Of a DNA stretch of 39,516 nt, positions 24,501-33,587 are shown piece by piece. The translations under genes and the position numbers were made by a program. A model generated the notes under the pieces. It was not told where the DNA came from, did not search any database, and saw nothing but the letters and a program-made list of their open reading frames with translations. The first letter of the stretch is position 1; every line of letters starts with the position of its first letter. Origin of the DNA: a bacterium (GTDB lineage Bacteria > JACRDZ01 > JAQUKH01); the NCBI GenBank assembly GCA_040754625.1, contig JBFMCF010000084.1, positions 1-39,516 of the forward strand. The letters run 5' to 3'.

Positions 24501-26238
24501 GGCGTTAATAATTCTTTGTATATTTAGCATTATCTTATCAGTAAATTTTGCTTACGCGCAAAATGATACGGCACAGATGCCGTTAAAAGATACACCGGGA
24601 CCGGTTGAAACGGAAACCGCATTTGTTACCGGTGATATTCAAAAACAGCAGGAATGGTATAATTTTGAAAAATATAATCTCGTGGGTAATTGGACATATT
24701 CTTTAACAAATATCAAAATGAATGATAATCTTAAAGAAGTCGGGAAAGACTACGCGGGATTGAATCATAAACTAAGCTACTTGTTAATGGGCACAAGTTC
24801 CGGGTGGGATGTTTCGAACCTTGCCGATTTATTTTATAATCCATGGAGAGACAGGCTTATTGCGGAAACATTCCGTCTGGAAGCGGCAAAAGGCGGCACA
24901 AATATTAATATAGGCGACTTTTACCCGAGCTATTCAAGTATTACATTAGAAGGTTTAACTATCCGGGGCCTGGGATTTAAAAGGGTCTATTATAATGAGA
25001 GGCTTTTAGTCCAGGCTTTTATAGCCCAGTCCCAGAAAGCGGTTGAACCTGTTAAAGAAGATAAAAATGGAAACTCGGTAATTGACCAGGGAGAAGACGG
25101 AAACGGGAATAATATTCTGGATGTAAAGGAAGGAGATTTCCGCCAGCATATGATGGGCGGCAGGATTGAAAATAAATTCAGCCGTAATTTTAGCGCGGGA
25201 GCAAATTATCTCGCGGGAAGAGATGATATTTCATCTATTACTAATCCGCAGTCCGCCGATCCCGTGTCCGGCTTATATCCCGTGTTAAACAACAAAGTTA
25301 TTGGGCTGGACGGCCATTTTCATTTTTTTGATGACAGGTTAAAGGTGGATTCCGAGTATGGGGAAAGTAATTACAGGAAAGGAGACAAGGACACTACATT
25401 CACTGACCAGGCGGTTAACGCTAAAATAAATTTTTTAAGCAAATGGCTGCAATCCAGGATTATTTACCAGAAGGTTGACCCGAATTACCACAGCGAGGGG
25501 AACCCTTACCTGGAAACGGATAAAAAAGGATATAATTTTGAAAATGAGTTGATTTTGTCCAAAAAGTATTCTTTGTCCGGAAATTATGAAAAATATAACA
25601 ATAATGTTAATAAATTGCCGGTTGATACAACTATCGTTACAAAGGAACAGGAATTCAAGCTCAGGTATTACCCTGAATCGGGAAGCAGGGAATTTAAGTA
25701 TAAAAAGACAGCTAAAAACGGTACCCGCGCCAATGAAAAAGACACAATAGATGATACGTATGGAATAACCATCCGGAAAGATTACAGTGAAGAGACATGG
25801 GTAACGTATAATTTACAATATATAAAATATAAAGATAACTTGCAGAATACCAATGATTACACAGGTTACTCGGCGTATCTGTCATGGAATTGGGATATAA
25901 AGAAAGATAAATTCAGTTTGATACCTTACTTTAATTATAATTTATATAAATATAAAAACCTGGACCAGAAGCAAATATATTATTTGACAAATATCCAGTC
26001 GAGGATTGTTCTCTGGAAAAACAAGTGGGTTTTGGTCCCATACCTTGAATATGATTATACAAGCCAGAACGGGAGTAAAATTCTTGAGAGATTCAGCCGT
26101 GACCTGGAATCAAAATTTTATTTGTCCCAGAGTGTTTCATTTAGTTTAAAATACGGTATATTGAATAATAATGATGAAAATAACAATCTGGATTATTCTA
26201 TGGAAAAAGTCGGCGGTGAAATCACAGCCGTATTTTAA
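24475..26238 (+). CDS. Putative outer-membrane beta-barrel protein with calcium-loop motifs
   Basis: 587 residues from ATG 24475; the frame is open further back but this start gives a clean signal peptide ending AYAQ. The body is rich in alternating aromatic and polar strands with many Tyr, Asn and Lys, and the chain ends GGEITAVF, a terminal Phe typical of barrel proteins. Residues about 196-220 hold two EF-hand-like loops (DKNGNSVIDQGE and DGNGNNILDVKEG). Similar barrels with an inserted DxNxNxxxD loop occur in uncultured diderm bacteria, function unknown. It overlaps the cyclase by 26 bp and is followed by the FecR gene after 30 bp. Confidence 0.7.
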   Translation: MNFCRGKNKALIILCIFSIILSVNFAYAQNDTAQMPLKDTPGPVETETAFVTGDIQKQQEWYNFEKYNLVGNWTYSLTNIKMNDNLKEVGKDYAGLNHKLSYLLMGTSSGWDVSNLADLFYNPWRDRLIAETFRLEAAKGGTNINIGDFYPSYSSITLEGLTIRGLGFKRVYYNERLLVQAFIAQSQKAVEPVKEDKNGNSVIDQGEDGNGNNILDVKEGDFRQHMMGGRIENKFSRNFSAGANYLAGRDDISSITNPQSADPVSGLYPVLNNKVIGLDGHFHFFDDRLKVDSEYGESNYRKGDKDTTFTDQAVNAKINFLSKWLQSRIIYQKVDPNYHSEGNPYLETDKKGYNFENELILSKKYSLSGNYEKYNNNVNKLPVDTTIVTKEQEFKLRYYPESGSREFKYKKTAKNGTRANEKDTIDDTYGITIRKDYSEETWVTYNLQYIKYKDNLQNTNDYTGYSAYLSWNWDIKKDKFSLIPYFNYNLYKYKNLDQKQIYYLTNIQSRIVLWKNKWVLVPYLEYDYTSQNGSKILERFSRDLESKFYLSQSVSFSLKYGILNNNDENNNLDYSMEKVGGEITAVF

Positions 26239-26268
26239 AAGAGGGTGAATAGGAGATTTAAGGATAAT

Positions 26269-27813
26269 ATGTCAAAAAATAAATTTTATATTATATTCTT
26301 AATTTTAACAACTATGCCAATAACCCGTATTTTTGCGGCAAAAAACACAAAGGATGAAACCCAGGTCATTTATTACGAGGGTAAAGCGGAGGCTAAAAGG
26401 GCGCAGAAAGAGGAATGGGAAAATGTCAAGCTTAAAATGATGCTTTATCCGAAGGACAGGGTAAGAACAAAACTCCAGTCTAAGGTTGAATTAAAACTCC
26501 CGGACAACAGCATATTTAATATCGGGGAAAACACGACTTTTGATATACAAAAATTATTTACGGATAATACGTCCGGTGCTAAAAATTATTCTTTTAAATT
26601 GTTTGTCGGGGACATGGTCGGGAATATTGAAAAATTAAAAAAAGGGGACACCTTTGAAATAGAAACACCTGTCGCGCTAGTGGGCTTCAGGGGGACAACG
26701 GTATTTATTCATGTGGAGCCCAATGGGGAAACATGGATCGGGATGAGGAGAGGTTCAGGTTATATCCGTTCGATAAAGACAGGCGGTGAACAGGTGATTG
26801 AAGAAAACTTTTATTTTCTGCTCGGCACCGACGGGGCGTTTATCGGAAGCGGGGTTTTATCAGGGAGCGATATTGACCGTTTTAAAAACCTTGAGAAAAT
26901 AAAGGGCGAATTGATTAAAAAAGGCGAAGTAACTCCTCCAAAAATTATCTCAGTTGAAAAAGATAAAAATTTGGCGAGTATCAAGGGCCAGTCCGACCCG
27001 GCAAGCACAATTTATTTGGTTTCTTCCAGTGGACAGTCTCTTACAACAGCGGCGGATGAAAACGGCAATTTTACTTTTAAAATAAATTTTGGCGAAGACA
27101 CATCGCCGCCTGTAATTAAAATCACAACATCCGAATTTGGGAAAAAAGCCACAAATAAAAGGAATTTAAAAATAGTCGGATTGGTGGTTGATAAATTTGC
27201 GGCAGGGGTCCTGAATTTAACTTTTACGTCCATGAACAAGGATGGAGAAAAAAGCATGCAAACTCCCTACAAATTGGATGTTTCGAAAGAAGGCCTTAAA
27301 TTTTTTATCAACGGGGAAGAGTCTGATGTGAACGCAGGAGTCATAAGTACAACCTACATGCTTAACGAAGGAAGAAATGTTCTGGAATTCAGGGCAGTGG
27401 ACGGGGCAGGAAACGAGGCCAGGGAAACAAAAATAATTTATCTCGACACGATGCCTCCTAAAATATTAAATTTCAATGTTACTCCGTATAATATCAAACT
27501 GGAAGACACTGTGGAAATTTCAATTGAGGCACAGGATGAAGTTTCTGAAATGAAAAAGAACACCTTGCTGACTTTAACTCACCCAAAAGGGGCTTCATTC
27601 CAGTTGAACATGCCGTATGATTATACTTTAAAGAGATACACGGCCAGGCTGACCCCGGGTGAATTTGTTAAAAATGACCAGTTTCTTACAAGAAGGGCGG
27701 AAGGACAGTGGAAAATATCGGCTGAACCGGAGGATGAACTGGGGAACAAAACACCGAAACGTTTCGGATATTTTAACGTGATTGATTTACCTCCTCCTCC
27801 ACCGGACAAATAG
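26269..27813 (+). CDS. Exported FecR-domain protein with Ig-like modules
   Basis: 514 residues from ATG 26269, chosen for the signal peptide (ending RIFAA) and AGGA just upstream; GTG 26245 is an alternative. Residues about 60-175 form a FecR domain, with RVRTKLQSKVELKLPD and TPVALVGFRGTTVF, the usual TPxAxxGxRGT hallmark. Then two or three Ig-like beta domains (PPKIISVEKDKNLASIKGQS; SPPVIKITTS; DTMPPKILNFNVTPY) and a proline-rich end. FecR domains transmit periplasmic signals in TonB systems; free-standing ones with CHASE2 cyclases are a recurring but poorly understood pairing. Neighbours on both sides lie within 30 bp. Confidence 0.85.
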   Translation: MSKNKFYIIFLILTTMPITRIFAAKNTKDETQVIYYEGKAEAKRAQKEEWENVKLKMMLYPKDRVRTKLQSKVELKLPDNSIFNIGENTTFDIQKLFTDNTSGAKNYSFKLFVGDMVGNIEKLKKGDTFEIETPVALVGFRGTTVFIHVEPNGETWIGMRRGSGYIRSIKTGGEQVIEENFYFLLGTDGAFIGSGVLSGSDIDRFKNLEKIKGELIKKGEVTPPKIISVEKDKNLASIKGQSDPASTIYLVSSSGQSLTTAADENGNFTFKINFGEDTSPPVIKITTSEFGKKATNKRNLKIVGLVVDKFAAGVLNLTFTSMNKDGEKSMQTPYKLDVSKEGLKFFINGEESDVNAGVISTTYMLNEGRNVLEFRAVDGAGNEARETKIIYLDTMPPKILNFNVTPYNIKLEDTVEISIEAQDEVSEMKKNTLLTLTHPKGASFQLNMPYDYTLKRYTARLTPGEFVKNDQFLTRRAEGQWKISAEPEDELGNKTPKRFGYFNVIDLPPPPPDK

Positions 27814-27821
27814 TGTAAATT

Positions 27822-30800
27822 ATGGGAAACATATTATATTTTAAAGTAAATTTTATGTGGAAAAAAATTATATATATTTCTTTTTTGCTGTTTTTATTAT
27901 TATATAAATACAGCTACACAGCGGCTCCGTCTATGGCGGGCGGTTCAGGCCACAGCGCGATCATAAAATCAGACGGGACATTATGGACATGGGGATATAA
28001 TAACAAAGGGCAATTAGGGGATTCAACAAACATAGGTAAAAATATGCCGGCCCGGTTGGGAAATGATAATAAATGGGTGTTACTTTCCGCGGGGGACAAT
28101 CATACTGCCGCTTTAAAATCGGATGGGACCTTATGGACATGGGGGTATGATTCCTCCGGCCAATTGGGAGACAGCTCGAACATTGATAAAAATTACCCGG
28201 TCCAGATAGGAAATGACAACAAATGGTCATTGATTTCAGCCGGTGGATTGTATAATGCGGCTTTAAAATCCGATGGGACATTATGGGCCTGGGGTGATAA
28301 TACTGTCGGGCAATTAGGGGATTCAACCAATACCGGCAAAAATACGCCGGTTCAAATAGGGAATGAAAATAGCTGGATATTGGTTTCAGCAGGATACCAG
28401 CATACTTTGGGTTTAAAATCCAATGGGACATTATGGGCATGGGGATTTAATTATTCCGGCCAGCTGGGGGACAGCACAGGCGGAGTGGAAACTGATAAAA
28501 ATTATCCAATCCAGATAGGAAGTGATAAGAAATGGGTATCAGTTTCAGCAGGGGAGTTTCATTCTATAGCTTTAAAATCAGATGGGACATTGTGGACATG
28601 GGGATTAAATGATTACGGCCAATTGGGAGATTCGACAAACATGGATAAAAACGCACCGGCCCAGGTAGGAAGCGATAACAAGTGGATATTTATTTCAGGC
28701 GGATACCAGCATACCCTGGCTTTAAAATCCGATGGAACGTTATGGTCCTGGGGACGCAATACTTTCGGTCAGCTGGGGGATTCAACAAATATTGATAGAA
28801 ATACACCGGTCCAGGTAGGGAATGATAATAAATGGAAAACAGTCATTGCGGGGTATCAGCATAACATAGGCATAAAATCAGACGGGACAATATGGACATG
28901 GGGATATAACGTATATAATCAACTGGGAGACAGTACAAATATAAATAAAAATTATCCGGTGCAGATAGCAAGAGATTTTAGATGGAGCGAGGCTTCATCG
29001 GGAATTAATCATTCGACAGGCTTAAAATCCAACGGGACAATATGGGCCTGGGGTGATAATTCTTATGGCCAGTTAGGAGATGGTACAAATGGGGACAGTG
29101 ATATACCAATCCTGATTGATAGTAATAATGTGTGGACCGCGATATCCGCGGGAGGCAATCATACAATTGGTTTAAAATCCAACGGGACAATTTGGGCCTG
29201 GGGTTTTGATTCTTCCGGCCAATTGGGCGACAGCGCAAATATTGATAAAAATTATCCAATCCAGATAGGAAGTGATAACAAGTGGGTCTCAATCCTGGCA
29301 GGAGGGAACCACAGTATCGCTTTAAAATCTGATGGAACGTTATGGTCGTGGGGGTACAACTTTTACGGCCAGCTGGGAGACAGCACAAACATAAGTAAAA
29401 ACTATCCCGTTCAAATCGGGACTGATAATAAATGGGTGTCAATATCAGCGGGATTTTATCACACAATAGCTTTAAAATCGGATGGGACATTGTGGGCCTG
29501 CGGATATAATTTGTTCGGCCAGCTGGGAGACAGCACAACTTCAAGCAAAAACTATCCCGTTCAGATAGGAACTGATAATAAATGGGTTAAAGTGTCAGCG
29601 GGAGGCAACCATACCACAGCGTTGAAATCGGATGGGACAATATGGGCCTGGGGATACAATCCTTACGGCCAGTTAGGAGACAGCACAAATATTGCTAAAA
29701 ATTATCCCGTTCAAATCGGGACTGATAATAAATGGGTGTCAATATCAGCGGGGGATTATCATACAATAGCGTTGAAATCGGATGGGACAATATGGGCCTG
29801 GGGGTATAATTATTATGGCCAGCTGGGGGACAGCACAGGCGGAATAGAAACTGATAAAAATTATCCCATCCGGGTAGGAACCGATAATAACTGGGTTTCA
29901 ATATTTGCCGGGTGGGCCCATAACATTGCAAAAAAATCCGATGGAACATTGTGGTCATGGGGATATAATGATTATTATCAATTAGGAGATGGGACGTGGG
30001 CCGACAAAAATTATCCAGTGCAGATTTATAATGAACCGCCTGCTGTTTATTTAAACGCAAATCCTTTGTATGGCAGTCCTCCTTTGAACGTTAATTTAAT
30101 TGCTGAAGCAAATGACCCTGATGGAGAGATTGTAAGTTACGAATGGGATTATGAAGGTGATGCTGTTTATGACACAATGACAACGGACAGCACAATAAGC
30201 CGTGTATACAATACGACTTCTTATTTTGACATTTATTATCCAAAGGTCCGGGTTACGGATGACGGCGGTGCAACAGGTGAAACTTTTACAGCGGTGATGG
30301 TCTTTAATATTTTAAACCCGCCTACTGCCAACAGCCCGGTCAATGAAAGCAAATTAACCGATAAAAGGCCGAGATTGACTGTAAATAACACAAATAGCGC
30401 TTTTGAATACCCGTTGAATTACTTTTATGAAGTTTATACTGATTCAACGTTTACAGTGCTTTTTGACAGTTCGGTTGCGGTCCCCGGGAATTATTCTGAT
30501 TCAACAAATTCATGGACAGTTACGAAAGATTGTGTATACGGGACAAATTACTGGTGGAAATGCAGGAGCGCGCTTGAATCGACAGCTATTTATAGTAATT
30601 GGATGGCAACATCTGCGTTCAGCGTCGGGGAAATTGATAACACCCCGCCGGGTATCGACAGTGTTTATATCGTTGACCCTTTTAATACTGCGGTTGTGGT
30701 GAATTATTTTAAAAACGGGCAGGCGCAAAACGGGCTGATATTCGCTAAAATAAGTGATAATGTAGATCTTGGCAGCAGTATTATTTTTAAATACAAAAAA

Positions 30801-32255
30801 AACGGGGAGTCAAATTCAAATTTTATAGAAAAAATTATTAATATTGATCATGATATTATAATTCGCGGCAGTATAATAAAAAGCATCGTAATTTTGGCAT
30901 CAATAGATGCCGGTAAAATTACACCAAGCGGTATTAATTATATAATCGAAGTGTTTGATATGGCGGGCAATAAGACTGTAAAAAATGGATATTTGCGGAC
31001 AGAAGTAAATAATTACAAGATTGTTTTTCCCACCTGGACATGGAAGATGATTTCATTTCCGTTGTTATTGCTTAATGAAAAAAGTTTTGGATCTGTGCTT
31101 GGCCCTTTGGGAGACAGGAGGGTCTATAAATGGGATCCTTTTAAGAAAGAATATTCCAAAACATATGATACAACTTTTGAACCTGGAGACGCTTTCTGGT
31201 TTAAAATCAAGGAAGATATCCCGTACGATTCAGTTCAAATCAAAGTAAACGGTATCTCGGTTGATCCCGGCAATGTGCCTGTTATTAATTTGCCGCCGGG
31301 CTGGTCGCAGGTCGCAAATCCATATTTTTATAAAATTGCAAGTTCAAAGATCAAGGTCGGGCAGGATACTACAGAGCTCTATGTAAGCGATACGGCAAAT
31401 ATATGGGTGGAAAACCAGTTTTTAACATATGATTTTGACAGTTTAAGCGGCAAGAGGTCATATTTGGATTTAACTAATATTACGCCGGAGATTGGTTTCT
31501 GGATGAAAAACAGGAGCGATAAAAACATAAACATTATTTTTCCCCAGTTAGATGCGGATGCAACAGGCGCGATGGCGGTGAATTCTCCTTCGCATAAAAT
31601 AAAAAACGATGGATGGGGGATAAAATTGACAGTTCAGACAAAGAATTATATTGATACAAACAATTATATCGGTTTTATGCCGTCTGCAAAAAATACTTAT
31701 GATTATTTTGATTTATCAGAACCTCCTCCTGTTGATGACGAAGGTATTTCCCTTTATTTGCCGCATACAGACTGGGGACGGGATAACGGGAAATACAGGA
31801 CTGACTACCGTGCATGCGGAGAATATGGAATTTTTAATAAGACAAATTTTGATTTTATAGTCGAAGCTTATAGAAAAGATACGGCAATATTATCGTGGGA
31901 AATCATTAACCCGCCGGTTAATTACAATCTTATTCTTTATGATAAGAAAGATAATAAAAAGATAAATGTTAATGACATGAAAAACTATTCGCTTGGTTTC
32001 ACAAGCACTGATATAAAGCGTGAATTCAGCATAATTATCGAATGGGACAATATCTTCCCGGTAGATTCCCTGGGGATGTCGGATTTAGACTTAAATCGCA
32101 TAATTGACGGTGAAGACCTTTCGATTTTTAGTCAAACATTCGGGAAATCGCAGAATGACGGCTATTGGAACCCTGACGCGGATTTAAACAAAGACAGTAT
32201 AGTAGACGGAAGCGATTTATATATTTTAGGAAACAATTTCGGAAAAAATTATTGA
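27822..32255 (+). CDS. Giant secreted RCC1-repeat, PKD and dockerin-like protein
   Basis: 1477 residues (1466 if ATG 27855, which gives the better signal peptide MWKKIIYISFLLFLLLYK). Residues about 40-740 hold fourteen RCC1 repeats of about 50 residues, each with SDGT(L/I)W-WG-N--GQLGDST. Fourteen equals two seven-bladed propellers; the join between repeats 7 and 8 is irregular (IARDFRWSEASSG). A PKD domain (about 742-830, SYEWDYEGD), a fibronectin-like stretch, and a domain with WTWKMISFPL and GWSQVANP follow. The C-terminus (about 1415-1477) has two calcium loops, DLDLNRIIDGEDL and DLNKDSIVDGSDL, of dockerin type. Probably cell-surface or secreted, binding proteins or glycans. Starts 8 bp after the FecR gene. 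Confidence 0.85.
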   Translation: MGNILYFKVNFMWKKIIYISFLLFLLLYKYSYTAAPSMAGGSGHSAIIKSDGTLWTWGYNNKGQLGDSTNIGKNMPARLGNDNKWVLLSAGDNHTAALKSDGTLWTWGYDSSGQLGDSSNIDKNYPVQIGNDNKWSLISAGGLYNAALKSDGTLWAWGDNTVGQLGDSTNTGKNTPVQIGNENSWILVSAGYQHTLGLKSNGTLWAWGFNYSGQLGDSTGGVETDKNYPIQIGSDKKWVSVSAGEFHSIALKSDGTLWTWGLNDYGQLGDSTNMDKNAPAQVGSDNKWIFISGGYQHTLALKSDGTLWSWGRNTFGQLGDSTNIDRNTPVQVGNDNKWKTVIAGYQHNIGIKSDGTIWTWGYNVYNQLGDSTNINKNYPVQIARDFRWSEASSGINHSTGLKSNGTIWAWGDNSYGQLGDGTNGDSDIPILIDSNNVWTAISAGGNHTIGLKSNGTIWAWGFDSSGQLGDSANIDKNYPIQIGSDNKWVSILAGGNHSIALKSDGTLWSWGYNFYGQLGDSTNISKNYPVQIGTDNKWVSISAGFYHTIALKSDGTLWACGYNLFGQLGDSTTSSKNYPVQIGTDNKWVKVSAGGNHTTALKSDGTIWAWGYNPYGQLGDSTNIAKNYPVQIGTDNKWVSISAGDYHTIALKSDGTIWAWGYNYYGQLGDSTGGIETDKNYPIRVGTDNNWVSIFAGWAHNIAKKSDGTLWSWGYNDYYQLGDGTWADKNYPVQIYNEPPAVYLNANPLYGSPPLNVNLIAEANDPDGEIVSYEWDYEGDAVYDTMTTDSTISRVYNTTSYFDIYYPKVRVTDDGGATGETFTAVMVFNILNPPTANSPVNESKLTDKRPRLTVNNTNSAFEYPLNYFYEVYTDSTFTVLFDSSVAVPGNYSDSTNSWTVTKDCVYGTNYWWKCRSALESTAIYSNWMATSAFSVGEIDNTPPGIDSVYIVDPFNTAVVVNYFKNGQAQNGLIFAKISDNVDLGSSIIFKYKKNGESNSNFIEKIINIDHDIIIRGSIIKSIVILASIDAGKITPSGINYIIEVFDMAGNKTVKNGYLRTEVNNYKIVFPTWTWKMISFPLLLLNEKSFGSVLGPLGDRRVYKWDPFKKEYSKTYDTTFEPGDAFWFKIKEDIPYDSVQIKVNGISVDPGNVPVINLPPGWSQVANPYFYKIASSKIKVGQDTTELYVSDTANIWVENQFLTYDFDSLSGKRSYLDLTNITPEIGFWMKNRSDKNINIIFPQLDADATGAMAVNSPSHKIKNDGWGIKLTVQTKNYIDTNNYIGFMPSAKNTYDYFDLSEPPPVDDEGISLYLPHTDWGRDNGKYRTDYRACGEYGIFNKTNFDFIVEAYRKDTAILSWEIINPPVNYNLILYDKKDNKKINVNDMKNYSLGFTSTDIKREFSIIIEWDNIFPVDSLGMSDLDLNRIIDGEDLSIFSQTFGKSQNDGYWNPDADLNKDSIVDGSDLYILGNNFGKNY
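27937..30030 (+). repeat. Tandem RCC1-coding DNA repeats, about 150 bp period
   Basis: Fourteen degenerate units conserved at DNA level. Bases 29404-29452 and 29704-29752 are identical over 49 nt, exactly 300 bp (two units) apart, showing recent duplication or conversion. Units 4 and 13 share an insertion encoding GG-ETDKNYPI. Confidence 0.85.
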
Positions 32256-33454
32256 GGTTTTAATATTCTGCTTTCATTTTCCTGGTAAATCCAATTGATA
32301 CTGACAAGAATAGAAGTTTGGCCTACCTCTGCGCCTTCAACATACGTAACCTGCAATTTTGCATAACGGTTATTATTATTTCTCAGACAATAGCTGTGTC
32401 CGATAACTACCGCCGCGCTTTCAGAGTATCCTGTTTCAGGGGCCTCGCTGATTTCGGATATCTGGATTATTCCCATATCCTGTATTGCGCCTCCCGGGAC
32501 ATATAATGATAAAGTATTCCCGTTTTTTTTGACACCAATATCGCCTTTTAATGTTTCTTTTTTATGAAAATATTCTGTTGAGAAATCAAAAGATTCATCA
32601 GGAATAAGATTGACTGTCCCGCCCTTTAATACCCCGTAATCTTTAGATAATTGTTTTACAGCGGATGAATCAAAAAATATCGGGTCCCCGCCTGTTTGAA
32701 TTATGAAATCATTTTCAAAAATATAAACTGATTTTCCAAAATAATGTTCAACATTATTGTTTTCCCTGTATTCGGAAGATTTTGTCCAATCAAAAACTAC
32801 TTTAAATTTTGCTGAATCAATTCTGTTAATTTCAAAATTTTTTAAAGTAAACTTGATATTGCTGTATTTTTTAAATTCCATATTGAATTTATCCTCTATT
32901 TCTTCATAACGGTTATCATCCGAATCCGCGTAGGAATTAGAAAAATATTTCATGAATAAAGAAGGGTCTTTGTTATCAAATGCAATTGAAAAAATATTTT
33001 TAACCAGTTCGGAATAATGCTGCTCGGGGTTTTTTAAATAAGTTACCGGGTATTCATTGAATATTTTCATTCCGGCATCATCATTGGTTGAAATGCGGAC
33101 ACATAATATATATGTTTTCTTGTCTTCAGGTTCAAATTCGTAATAAAACGATTTTGTCAAAGTTTCCCACAAATATCCTGAATCTAATGATATATCAACA
33201 ATGGCAGAAGAGAAATAATTTTCGGGGGGGATGACGTTTAAATAAATTTTGCCCCATTCTCCGAGATTTTCAGGGGTCAGTATTATTGGTTTATTTAAAA
33301 TATTGCCTATAATATTGACCTTGAAGGAATTGACATCAATTTTCTTATTTAATGGGGCGGGTATCGCGCGGGGAGCATATTCTTGTAGCTCCTGGGAGAA
33401 GGCGATATTTATTATAAATATAAATGAAATAATTATTAATATAAAATATTTCAT
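32249..33454 (-). CDS. Secreted protein of unknown function
   Basis: 401 residues with a signal peptide ending AFSQE (about residue 20). Residues about 140-235 (SLFMKYFSNSYAD, then FKVVFDWTKSSEY) resemble an NTF2/SnoaL-like fold; the rest is beta-rich without recognised motif. It is notably AT-rich. It is convergent with the RCC1 gene, their ends overlapping by 7 bp (32249-32255), and divergent from the biotin operon. No ribosome site or terminator is evident. Transcription-level interference with the RCC1 gene is possible. Confidence 0.7.
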   Translation of the reverse strand: MKYFILIIISFIFIINIAFSQELQEYAPRAIPAPLNKKIDVNSFKVNIIGNILNKPIILTPENLGEWGKIYLNVIPPENYFSSAIVDISLDSGYLWETLTKSFYYEFEPEDKKTYILCVRISTNDDAGMKIFNEYPVTYLKNPEQHYSELVKNIFSIAFDNKDPSLFMKYFSNSYADSDDNRYEEIEDKFNMEFKKYSNIKFTLKNFEINRIDSAKFKVVFDWTKSSEYRENNNVEHYFGKSVYIFENDFIIQTGGDPIFFDSSAVKQLSKDYGVLKGGTVNLIPDESFDFSTEYFHKKETLKGDIGVKKNGNTLSLYVPGGAIQDMGIIQISEISEAPETGYSESAAVVIGHSYCLRNNNNRYAKLQVTYVEGAEVGQTSILVSINWIYQENESRILKPQ

Positions 33455-33509
33455 AAGTGGAGCAGATTATCTTATTTTTTATGTATTGTCAAGCATTAAT
33501 TTGAATTTA

Positions 33510-33540
33510 TTGTAAACCATAATATTTAAGTAGTTGACAA
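33510..33540. promoter_or_regulatory. BirA-like biotin operator
   Basis: TTGTAAACC (33510-33518) is an exact half site of the bacterial biotin operator. The opposing half AGTTGACAA (33532-33540) reads TTGTCAACT in reverse, 7 of 9 symmetric. The 13-nt gap is shorter than the 14-16 nt common in known sites. The right half covers the -35 box of bioB, so bound BirA would block transcription. Confidence 0.6.
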
Positions 33541-33562
33541 AAAAACATATAATGGATATACT
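33534..33562 (+). promoter_or_regulatory. bioB promoter
   Basis: Exact TTGACA (33534-33539), a 17-nt spacer and TATACT (33557-33562, five of six). ATG 33588 lies 25 nt beyond. The -35 box overlaps the operator-like repeat. Confidence 0.75.
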
Positions 33563-33587
33563 CTTTGTCATTAATTTAAAATTATAA

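Noticed and set aside
27937-30030. CRISPR or satellite array
   Set aside because: The 150-bp periodicity is in-frame and encodes RCC1 repeats; there are no identical short repeats with unique spacers.
27961-30060. Long minus-strand frames inside the RCC1 gene
   Set aside because: They mirror the coding repeats, have unlikely composition, and lack ribosome sites; they are shadows of the repeat structure.
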